A program made the translations under genes and the position numbers. Shown here piece by piece: positions 1 through 13,117 of a stretch of DNA of 63,280 nt. Positions within the stretch are counted from its first letter, which is position 1, and the number at the start of each line of letters is the position of its first letter. Origin of the DNA: Dinochytrium kinnereticum (Eukaryota > Chytridiomycota > Chytridiomycetes > Chytridiales > Chytridiaceae); the NCBI GenBank assembly GCA_027604005.1, contig JADGJT010000106.1, forward strand, positions 1,049 to 64,328. Direction: 5' to 3'. The notes below the pieces were generated by a model, which saw only the letters and a program-made list of their open reading frames with translations, was not told the origin of the DNA and searched no databases.

Positions 1-691
1 ACCCTCATCCTAACCGCCACCCACGCAACCCTCACCTCCTCTTCCCCACCGACAACCCCACCACAACAACCAGACCTCGACCCCCACATCAACGTCCTCG
101 GCGGGCCGCTCGAAATCTGCTCACTCGCTCCACTGACCGGGTACTTTCGAACAGGGACATGCGCAACAGGACCAATGGATAAGGGAAGTCATACGGTTTG
201 CTCGGAGATCACTGGCGCGTTCTTGGAGTTCACCAAGGCGAGGGGAAATGATTTGTCGACGCCTCGACCTGAGTTTGGGTTTCCTGGATTGAAGGATGGG
301 GATCGATGGTGTCTTTGTGCGTTGAGATGGAGGGAGGCTTATGATGCGGTGAGAGGGGATGTCGTTTTTGTTCTCCTTCTTCGTTTGTTTTGTGTTAAAT
401 GGTGAAGCCTGCGGGTTTCGACCATCCATATCAACCTTATGGGTGTTTTTTTTCATTCCTTTGCTGTTAGCGTGCCACTTCTTTTTTTCTTCTTTTTCTT
501 TATACAATCGCGTCAAGCTCCCTCTTTGACATGGCTCGTCTTTCAAACTTCACCTGAAACATCCCCACGCTCATCTTCTCCTCAACCTGCAGGGATCCGC
601 CCCAAAAGTCGTCGCTAACGCTACCCACATCAAAACGCTACCTCTGGCCCAAATATCTCAGTCAGAGCTTCTGGCATCAGGGACGGTCTAA
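1..691 (+). CDS. DUF2237 family protein, 5' end cut by the window edge
   Basis: The gene enters from the left edge. Exon 1 is open in frame 1 from base 1 to 348; exon 2 runs 593-691 and ends in TAA; the intron 349-592 is GT...AG in phase 0. The protein reads NVLGGPLEICS, then GYFRTGTCATGP, GNDLSTPRPEFGFPGLK and GDRWCLCALRWREAYDA, and ends KVVANATHIKTL. These are the hallmark blocks of DUF2237, a short conserved family (about 120 aa) found in bacteria and some eukaryotes with no established function; conserved Cys and Trp residues are present. The stretch before NVLGG is Thr/Pro/Gln rich and looks like a lineage-specific N-terminal extension. The true start lies outside the window. Family assignment is firm; function is unknown. 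Confidence 0.85.
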
Positions 692-1376
692 AACAGAGAA
701 AGGAAGCCTTCCCATCTCAATCGCTTCAATAATGAGGAGAAGAAGAAGAAAAAATGCACGTAGCCGTAGTTAGCTCATAAATCCGTTTCTTCATTTGGTC
801 GAAAGTTATCAAAGACATGGGTATGGATTTTTTAGTGTTAATAGTGTGGGTGAAGAAGGTTGGGGGCTTGGCGTGAAATGGGAGAAGCATGGAAAAGCGT
901 TATAAAACCCGAAAGACGGAAGGACGCATAGGAGGATGGGGAAAAAAGGGTGTGGACCAGCACAATGGTCTCACACCAAGCAAGAAAAAATAATAACGAT
1001 AATGCTTCTGCAAGATGGGGCATGGAACAAAACAACAGGAAGAGAATAAGACAAGTATTATTAAAAAGAGTCTTTAAAACAAACGTGAAAGAACAAGATT
1101 AAACATAACGATTAACGACACGATGAGATTCTTCCAGAGTACTCTAATAATCCACCCACCGTCATCCCTTGTAAAGAAGAAATGACGAAAGAAAGTGTAG
1201 GAGAAGGGCTGAGGGCAAACTGGCCCGCGATGCAGCCATGACTGAGGTCTACAACCAAAAAAAACAACAGCTTTAAAAACGTCCGATACCCGGTTCCAAC
1301 ATTAAACCCGCCTCAACCACCATGTCCATCCAATACAGAGAACCAAAGTACGATTTCGAGCAAACTGACCGCCATC
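692..1376. other. intergenic, no gene seen
   Basis: There is no conserved ORF in these 685 nt. It holds the 3' flanks of the DUF2237 gene (plus) and of the 203-aa gene (minus), which face each other. The plus strand is A-rich near 1040-1110, as expected for 3' ends. The 65-aa minus-strand reading frame at 838-1035 has no recognisable motif and I treat it as chance. Confidence 0.6.
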
Positions 1377-1988
1377 TCATCTCCCCTCCTCCTTTCTCGC
1401 ACCCCCCCTAAAACACCCACAAAAAACAATCCTTAAACACCCCGCAATCCATCCCCTCTCTTCAACAACCTCCTCTCCCGCCCTCGTCCCCCCAGACCCC
1501 AACAACGGCGTCACCTCATCCGCGGGCCGAACAACACTCCCTTCATAAGGCATCACAAGCCCCATGGAGGGGACTGAAAGCGGTGCCTCGACTTTCACTT
1601 CCACGTCCAATGAAACAGGTGGAGGGTCCAACACCAAAGCACTCGGAGAAACCAAAGCGCTCACCGCAGAACTCGACGAAGACCGAGAGGTGAGTCTTGG
1701 GCTGATCAACTGCGTTCCATCATCATACTGAATCCCCAATCTCTCAAAACTCTCCTTCACCGTCTCATTCATCGAGGGCGGTGCCGCATCCTCACCCTCC
1801 ATGGTTGCGTCCACGGCGTCTATCACGATCGGAATGTCTGGTCTTGCCTGAGTGTGTGATGAGACGGAGGACAGGGTGGAGGAGGTGGAGGGCACTCGGA
1901 GGTGATTGAAGAGGGCGGTGCTGGGTGTTGAGGCTGGGAGGGTGGGGGCGCCGAGGAAGCTCGTCGTCCGCTGTGCCTTTGGGAACAT
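1377..1988 (-). CDS. uncharacterised 203-aa protein with acidic di-leucine motif and Cys-rich C terminus
   Basis: This is a single-exon reading frame starting at the ATG at 1988-1986. I do not recognise a family. The N-terminal two thirds are Ser/Thr/Pro rich and low complexity. Near residues 158-163 there is an E-x-x-x-L-L motif (DEVTPLLG), the form of adaptor-recognised endosome/vacuole sorting signals, and near residues 184-194 a short hydrophobic Cys cluster (CLRIVFCGCF) that could be lipidated or membrane-associated. That trafficking reading is inference. Codon-level evidence that it is a gene is modest: one long open frame, and overlapping frames 1823-2224 and 1792-2025 are shorter and lack motifs. 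A 5' exon upstream of 1988 is possible. Confidence 0.5.
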   Translation of the reverse strand: MFPKAQRTTSFLGAPTLPASTPSTALFNHLRVPSTSSTLSSVSSHTQARPDIPIVIDAVDATMEGEDAAPPSMNETVKESFERLGIQYDDGTQLISPRLTSRSSSSSAVSALVSPSALVLDPPPVSLDVEVKVEAPLSVPSMGLVMPYEGSVVRPADEVTPLLGSGGTRAGEEVVEERGWIAGCLRIVFCGCFRGGARKEEGR

Positions 1989-2231
1989 GTCTGCGTTTTT
2001 GAGACGGGCTCAAGGGAGAAAACAAAAAAAAAAAAAAAAATTCTTTTTACGCTGCAAGCCGTCGTCCCTGCAGCCCACTGCCAACGCAAGAATGAAGAAG
2101 ACCTCGCCAACGTTCTGAAAGCAAAAGGCCAGCTTAAAGAAGAAGAACGAGAAAGAAAATAACAGTGTAATCGCATGCTATTGACAAAAACCAACCAAAA
2201 AAAACGAACCCCCACCAAATACAATCACACA

Positions 2232-4220
2232 TCACCTCCCCCTCCCCACACCCCTCCGCTCATTATACCTCGCAAAAAACCCACGGCATTCCCCAAACAC
2301 AAAAAAGGTCACAGCAGAAGAAGGCCCGGATTTCAGCAAGCTTGGAAAAAGACCCTTATAGAGAGCAAGGTACCCCTCATGACGAATAATCTGAAGCGCG
2401 CATGACACAAAGTTCCCCTTGTATCGGGGGATCCCGGCCACCACGTACGAGTTACGGTCGGGACCTTGAACTTGGAGACGTTTTCTGGCGGGAGGAGGGG
2501 TAGGGAAACATCAGAGGGGGTGTTGATTTTCTATTAGCTGCGGTACCTTACGACATCGAAGGGCATGACGACGGTTTTACTGACGATACCCGCCAATCCT
2601 CCGCCGATAAAGTCTTGCGTGCCTTTCCCGAAATTTGTGTGCTAAATCCAACAGAATAAATACTTAAAACCGGGGATCTTTGAAAAGAAAAATCACCATC
2701 ATATAACATTAAAATAGAAAAGGCACCTTGCGAAACAACATCGTCAATGAGTTTTTGGTATAAAACATCACCCCCATGTAAGGCATGATCTGCAATGTGG
2801 ACGGCCAAACACCTCTATAAAATCCTCCAATTCCTTCCCGTTTCGTAATCTGCCGAACAGCATCCAAGAGGCCCGTGTAAACCTTCACCCAGCGAAACAG
2901 CAAAAAAAAAAAAAAATAAATAAAGATCAAACACCCAAAAGAAAAAAAAAACGTGAATGCAAATGCCAAACCTGTGAGTCGCCTTGCACAGCAAACCTCG
3001 TTCGTAGAAGATCAAACGGATATGTCGCCACAGTTGCTAGACTTCCAGAAACAGCTAAACTCGATCCGAAGGTTTAGACACCGGATAACAGTAAAGTAAA
3101 CGAAAAAAGAAAGTAGAGGGTGGTTGAGAATTCAAGCTTTCAAAATAATGCAGACAAACCTCCCATGCAGAAGGTAACCACCCCTCTCTTCCGATCTGCA
3201 GCGGAAACGCGACGCTCCAGCTCGTGGTATGTGAAGAACTGGATCGCACCATAGGATAGATAGAGGTACTCTGCTGCGAGGTTCCCCTTCCACAATCCCT
3301 ATAAAAAGCAACAAAAAAAAGGGCCAGTCAATTCGACCCGAATCGCTCACAACAAAAGCCAAGACTATTCCAAGTCTTGATCTCGCAAAAATCCTTTCGA
3401 TACAAAGCAACAAAAAAAAGGCAAAACAAAGCAAGATCCACCCACCCTCACACCCTCTTCCTTCAAAATCAAATAAAAAGCGTGCAACACATTCCGATAC
3501 TTTGGCGCATGCCGTGCATGTCCAGCGCCATTCAAAGTCTCAAAACTGGATGATGTAGGTGTGGCAAAAGAAGCAGGAGCAGCAGTGGGTTTTGGCAAGA
3601 GGTGAGAACGTATCGCTGTGGTTTGAAGCTGTTCGATGGCAGGTTAATGAAAAGGCTTTAAATAATGCAAATGGGAAGTGATCGAAATGACAGGATGAGT
3701 TTACCTGGAATCTGATGGTTGGTTTAAATGTGATAGCAGGAGGGGGAAGACCAGGATAGGGCAAGTGTTGAAAAACGGTTGCAAAGAATTAGAACCAATC
3801 CGTTCAATGGAGTGAAACACGACTCGCGGATGCCCCAAAGCGCCACCCCATCGTCTAACCCCTCAACTCCATCATTCCCCTCCCAGAAAGCAACCCTCAA
3901 ACGGCAAACTTGCCCACTTGCAATCATCACCACCATCCCTTTCGCCGTCGATTTACATACACAAATAGAGCATGCATTTACCGAATCTTGATAACATCCA
4001 GCGGCGCGATGACGAAGCGAGAGACAACCCCTGCAGTCGCCCCACTAACAGCATTCTGGGTCGGCGTCAAGCCCGACAACCCCTCGGAGGTCATATCGTG
4101 CCCCGACCGCAATTTTGTCAAATCAAAAAAGCCCAAACCCGACGAGTTAAAAAACCACCCTGGAATCAAGCCTGCCCCCCGCCCTCCCCCTCCGCTAACG
4201 TTAACAATGATACCGTGCAT
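2232..4220 (-). CDS. TPC1: mitochondrial carrier, thiamine pyrophosphate type (TPC1/SLC25A19-like)
   Basis: An inner-mitochondrial-membrane solute carrier with three tandem repeats. Eight exons fit: 4220-3982, 3711-3705, 3628-3446, 3298-3160, 3054-2972, 2882-2727, 2641-2547, 2484-2232, giving 384 aa. The repeat signatures are P-L-D-V-I-K-I-R-F-Q, P-F-D-L-L-R-T-R-F and P-F-D-V-V-R-K-R-L-Q, each followed by the usual E-G...G and aromatic-basic patch (GLWKGN, GFYRGVWP, ALYKGLFPSLLK). VIKIRFQLQTT and the third-repeat KRLQVQG with RRYKG-like RYKGN match TPC carriers (SLC25A19, yeast Tpc1), which import thiamine pyrophosphate for mitochondrial dehydrogenases. The second exon is only 7 nt and encodes part of the first signature. 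The start lies 57 nt downstream of the SET gene stop on the same strand. The subfamily call is moderately sure; carrier identity is certain. Confidence 0.85.
3705..3711 (-). other. 7-nt micro-exon of the TPC-like carrier
   Basis: On the minus strand the bases ATTCCAG are flanked by an upstream cag acceptor and a downstream gtaaac donor. Exon 1 ends in phase 2 (CG of Arg) and exon 3 begins CTT CAA ACC. Only inclusion of the 7 nt gives the carrier signature reading ...K-I-R-F-Q-L-Q-T. Skipping it shifts the frame. Confidence 0.8.
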
Positions 4221-4276
4221 TTGGCCTGTTAATGTCTACACCTTTATTAATTCCCCCAGTGAAAGTCTTCTCTATG

Positions 4277-6704
4277 TTATAAAGTCTGCATCCTTGCAGG
4301 ACACCTTTTCTCCCCACACAGACAATCCGGGGTGGCCGCCCCGAACGTTCTGTAGTCCATCGTCAGCTCGGTTCCCTTCGTGACGCGAGTAGCGGTGAAG
4401 AGAGCGAGGCGGGGCCACGCTTGGTCGCGGTGGTTTGTGAAGAACTACATTTTTTTTAAAAATAAGAAGGTGCATTAGATGAGCACAATGCTAGGGATGG
4501 GACGAGGCTCTACTCACCACAACGCCACGGACATTTGGATTGCATGAGTGATTCTATTATTAATGTTAGAAGTTTTCGGCCGAGAAACCAGAGGTGAAAT
4601 ACTGACAATATAGCGGGTATAATTGCAGTGGTAAGTTGTGTCTATACTAAAGTCGTAGTCAGATAAAGGGAAAAGAAGAAAAAAGCGGTTAACTTACATC
4701 CCATAAATGGATCAAAAGAAGAAACAAAAACTTAAAAGAGTTGAATAAAGCCAGACTCACCCGAAACAAGCACGATCAAAGTCCATGTGCTTCAGTACAA
4801 AAAGGTTCAATTCTCCAACCTTTTTATGGAGAGCATTTCGAGCAAATATTCTTGATGGAGATACGATCTCGCCGACAATCTCGCCAATATACGTGCCATG
4901 GGGTATGTCCTTCCTAAACAGAAGGTTCAGTACAGAGTATGGAAAATTACTTCATGACTTACGCCGCCTTAAGACCTATCACCGCCAAGAAAGATAATCA
5001 GATTTCAAACAAAAAAGCGGCAAGATATCCCCTATAATTAATGGCTCGAGAAAACACTACGAAGCGACTCACCGAAACCTATGCAAAAGAGAAGAAGGAA
5101 ATGTTAAAAAGTACATTTTTAAGGAGAGGACTTTAACCCCCCCCCCCTCCCCCGACTCTTAAGTAATGGGGGCAGAAAATAAATAAAGAAATGAATATCA
5201 CTCACCATGAATCTGTGAAGGTCTTACGGCTAAATAATCAGAAAAGCTAACGAGAGACTCCGAGTTCTGAATCAATCTATTCTGGCAGGTCGTTGTCGAG
5301 CACGCACAAAATGGTGAGCACTCGTAAACCTCATCTTTAACGTCCCGCAAGGCGTTGAACTCATACGCGTAGCCTACATTTGTGATATAGGAGTTAATAT
5401 AATCTACGGAGGAATACTAAAGAAAAAAGCGGAATGAATAAAATAAAAATCTCATAGCGAGAGGAGATTTCTAATTCATACCTTTCATGTACTGGAGGCA
5501 CTCGCACTTATCTACGGAATGGCAGTTGATAACCGAATGTGAACACGAGCAGCCTTTGTATGGAGACTGAAGCTCGCTCGGAATCTTAAAGTACTCGGAA
5601 GAAACCATCTCCTTGGAGTACTATCGCGAGAAATTTACACCAGAGTGTAAAAAGCGTTAAAGACATCGAAAACAATGGAATTTAATGCTTCATGGCAATG
5701 AAAATCAGACGACCGCGGAAACGGCTGTCAAGCCAATCGAAGAACCATTCAAAATGGATTGAATCTCGTGAAAGCCGGTTAAAAAAAACTCACCTTTCGG
5801 AAAGGAACTGGCCTTTCACCCGGCAAAAACTTCACCACCGAGAAGCTTTTCTTCATATTCTCTTTAACAAAGTCCTCTCCAGTCGGTCTCCAGAGTCTGC
5901 AGAACCTCCCCCACCTCTCCTCGGAATTGCTAAAATGCTCCACAAACTCGTCTGGAGGTCCTTCCTCACCCGAGCTCATAAACGAAGTTTTCATATCCTT
6001 GATGCAGTTGATAATGCTCGTAAGATTGAAGCAGGCGTCAACAACACCCTTGATCCCATCATTAACCGCTTGGGCAACTTCGTCGGACACTATAAAGGGC
6101 TTTGACTCGGAGTGAGGTGTGCGATGCTGACTGAAGGAGGATCGTAGATGCTCGTAGACTTGAAAGGGGTGGGCATAGAGAATGGCGGAAAGGCCCAATA
6201 TGGCGCGGTAGTGAAAAGGGTGCTGGCCAACTTTGGAGAGGAAGGCTCTTTCAACATTGGTCAGGGCCATGGGAGTGAAGTTCATGGGGAACGGTTTGGA
6301 AGGGGATAGGTCAGCTGATGACACTTCCTGAGAAGAGGATGCGAAAGTCTGTGTTTTAGAGTTGGCGAGCCCGAAGCCATCAAGTATCTTTTTCCGTTTT
6401 TTAGTCCGATGCCACCTCCATTCCTCATCATGAAACAAGTCAACTAGCACAGGTATCCATGTTTCGGCATCACCGTCCAAGTCCGGGTCAAAACCGTCCA
6501 GGATCCCGGCAAAAAGGTGCACAGACCATGGTTCATGATCTGGCACTGACGGTTTAACATCTCGCCCAAATCCTTTCCTATCCCTATCGGCAACATTGAT
6601 GCATTCCTCATCATCGCCACTGTCTGCACGGCTTCCAGGCGCCATTATGGCATTTCCCTTTTGCTTCTTGGGTGGCGGGTGCTCCATTGATGATGCTGAT
6701 GATG

Positions 6705-6735
<31 letters not shown>

Positions 6736-7032
6736 CCTGGCAATCAGCCGCATGGGATCCTTGAGGTCACCGTCATCGTCTGACGGTATATCTATTGGTC
6801 CAGAGGTGTTTTCCGATGAGCCCTCATAAAACCTTCGGGCGGGTTGCGGAAAGCAATTCCTCAAGTCACCGTCGTTCCCTTGATGAACAGGGGCCATCTT
6901 CAACCCCCTGGCAGAGTTTGGCCTCTTAATCAACCCCCCACTGCCATTCAAATTTCCGTATGTGCCTAGCTGTGATGCGGACACCAAGGTCCCCTTCTGG
7001 CCTCGATCGTAGAGGTTTGGATTGCGGCTCAT
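4277..7032 (-). CDS. SUV39-type histone lysine methyltransferase (pre-SET, SET, post-SET)
   Basis: Likely histone H3K9 methyltransferase acting on chromatin. Nine exons: 7032-5794, 5620-5482, 5373-5206, 5078-5073, 4975-4963, 4913-4761, 4646-4607, 4553-4518, 4444-4277, giving 653 aa. Residues 1-413 are low-complexity and disordered, with a Ser run from a trinucleotide repeat. The pre-SET has the nine-cysteine zinc cluster (GCSC, INC, KCEC, YEC, FCAC, TTC). The SET core reads HGFGLKAAKDIPHGTYIGE, then NYTRYINHSCNPN (cofactor-binding NHSCxPN) and LTMDY. The post-SET is CLCGEKRC. Nine pre-SET cysteines are the mark of the SUV39/Clr4/G9a group. No chromodomain is visible, so this may be a Clr4 relative lacking it; substrate is inferred. 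Exons 4 and 5 are micro-exons of 6 and 13 nt. Confidence 0.88.
4963..5078 (-). other. pair of consecutive micro-exons (6 nt and 13 nt) in the SET domain
   Basis: Exon 5078-5073 (GTTTCG) and exon 4975-4963 (GTCTTAAGGCGGC) each sit between canonical ag and gt dinucleotides (…catag/gtgagt and …gatag/gtaagt). Together they supply F-G-L-K-A of the SET glycine motif between IHG and AKDIPHG. The phases add up exactly (1+6, 1+13, then 2). Confidence 0.82.
6697..6735. repeat. trinucleotide (GAT/ATC) microsatellite in coding sequence
   Basis: An imperfect GAT repeat on the plus strand. On the coding (minus) strand it encodes a Ser-rich run in the disordered N-terminal part of the SET protein, so length changes would be in frame. 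Confidence 0.85.
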
Positions 7033-7424
7033 TCAGGGAGGGGGAGCCCGTGAGGGTCGGTCAGGTCAATCGAAGTCGGGACAAAATGCTAAAAAAAAAT
7101 GTGCCTACGGACTTTGATTTCTGCATGGGTAGATACAGCCCACGCAGGACGGCACGATGCTTAAACCATTTATTGACCAGCACGCGTCTGAGGCTGCATG
7201 ATGCTTCATCGGGCGGTAAGGCGATGGTTGGATAAACCCTCGGCTTCAGACGGTCTGTCTCACGCCTTTCTTCTTTTTTTCCCCTTCAGATTGAGCATGC
7301 AGCATCAGACGCGATGAGCCATTCCATAAGCATCTAGATATCGCGCTTGCTCACGCGGTCTGCATCGCAAGCATCGTTATTATGGCCGCTTTGAGTCTTG
7401 AGGTAAAAATCAAAATTTGAAGCG
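7033..7424. promoter_or_regulatory. divergent promoter between the SET gene and the SH3BGRL-like gene, with an 18-bp inverted repeat
   Basis: 392 nt separate the two start codons, which point away from each other. Inside lie two inverted arms: 7183-7200 (CGCGTCTGAGGCTGCATG) and 7296-7313, whose reverse complement differs at one base (T for G at position 10). The left arm includes an ACGCGT box. This could be a dimeric transcription-factor site serving both genes; that role is inference. Confidence 0.55.
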
Positions 7425-7974
7425 ATGGCAAGTGTGAAGGTCTACTCCTCGTCCGTGTCGGGCAACCTGATGGTCAAGAAGCATACGACCCGCATCCTGG
7501 ATATCCTGCGCGGACGCAAGGTCGAGGTGGAGGAGGTCGACCTGTCTGTAGACGAGTTGAGTGCCAATCCTCTTTGGAATTGCTGTTTCCTCTTTGGCGT
7601 TGGTTGTGTTCGGCGATCTCGCTGCCCGTCGCCATTAGAAACTGCTTACTGAAGCATCCGCTCGACAGGGAGGCCAAGGAGTACATGCAGTCAAAGTCGG
7701 GCAAGAACAGTCTACCGCAGATCTTTGCGAATGGAGAGTATAAAGGTATGTGCCGAATCTCGTCACTTTAGCAGCTGGCCCGCATCCATACTACAGATGC
7801 CTCCCGTTGTTGATGAACGGCGCTGAAGGCCATAGTGATTTGCTTCGCTGCATATGAGCATCGCATGCGCCTCCGGGCAATAGATATAAAGGCTAATTGG
7901 ACGTTGTAGGCGGACTGGAACAGTTGGAGGAGGCCAACGAAGACGGTGCCGTAAAGGAGTTTTTAGGCATTTGA
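7425..7974 (+). CDS. SH3BGRL-like thioredoxin-fold protein
   Basis: A small (90 aa) single-domain protein of the SH3-binding glutamic-acid-rich-like family, which has a glutaredoxin/thioredoxin fold but no CxxC redox site. Three exons: 7425-7555, 7669-7745, 7910-7974. Diagnostic blocks are KVYSSSVSGNLMVKK at the first strand-helix, VEVEEVDLS, NSLPQIFANGEYKGG (the cis-Pro loop, LPPQIF in the animal proteins) and NEDGAVKEFLGI at the end. Length and ending match the family closely. Cellular role is poorly defined even in animals, where it has been linked to signalling adaptors. Transcribed divergently from the SET gene, about 330 nt upstream of the AlaRS long start. Identity is confident; function is not. 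Confidence 0.88.
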
Positions 7975-8305
7975 AAGGTCCTTTGAAGGCACGCGCCATT
8001 GATATTCTTTGCCTTTTAAATATACCAGTCGCCTCTTAAACGCACAAGTTTCGCTTTCAAATATACCCAGGTCCCTCGCCTGAATGGCCATCCTCCCAGT
8101 TGCAGGTGGTGTCAAAGGCCAGCAGCATCCTCCCCAGCCACACACACTGAACGAAGCGATGTTGCTCCCCATAGACGTTCTGCCTGTGAGTCCATTGCCG
8201 GCAGCATCGCAGCCTTCGCGGCGACGACGCGTCCGTGTGGCTCGCTCTCCGCTGCCATGATGATTCACTTGAAATTCAAATTCTCCGTGCTTCAATTGAG
8301 GTTGG

Positions 8306-12740
<4,435 letters not shown>

Positions 12741-13117
12741 CTTCCATTTCCGTTTTTTTCTCTCGACGGTGTTCCACCTGGTCGGGATTTTGCATCATGC
12801 CGTTTTTTCCCTCCTTTGGTGCCAATAATTGTTGGTTCTTTTTTTACTCCTTTCCCCTTCCTTTAGAGAGCTCCGATGGTGTCATCCTTTGGAATTCAAA
12901 CAACGAACATCTTCCATCTTGGCTAGCTCATGTTTCCGTTGGTTCTTGCTTTTCTTTTCTTCTCTTCTCTATCACTTTATTATTTTACACTGAACCTTTC
13001 CATCAAGGGTATAAATATCTCTTAAAAAATAAAATAAAAAAAGAAACAGCTTTTTTGTTCGCCGCATTCATTCTCTCTATGTTTTTGGCTTCTCCTTTTT
13101 TTCCTTTTTTTCTTTGT
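12741..13117. other. convergent 3' region of AlaRS and the ASH-repeat gene
   Basis: 377 nt between the AlaRS stop (plus) and the stop of the giant minus-strand gene. T-rich on the plus strand with A-rich runs near 13020-13045, as expected for two facing 3' UTRs. The 148-aa open frame starting at 12797 is Phe-rich translation of this T-rich sequence and is not supported as a gene. Confidence 0.6.
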
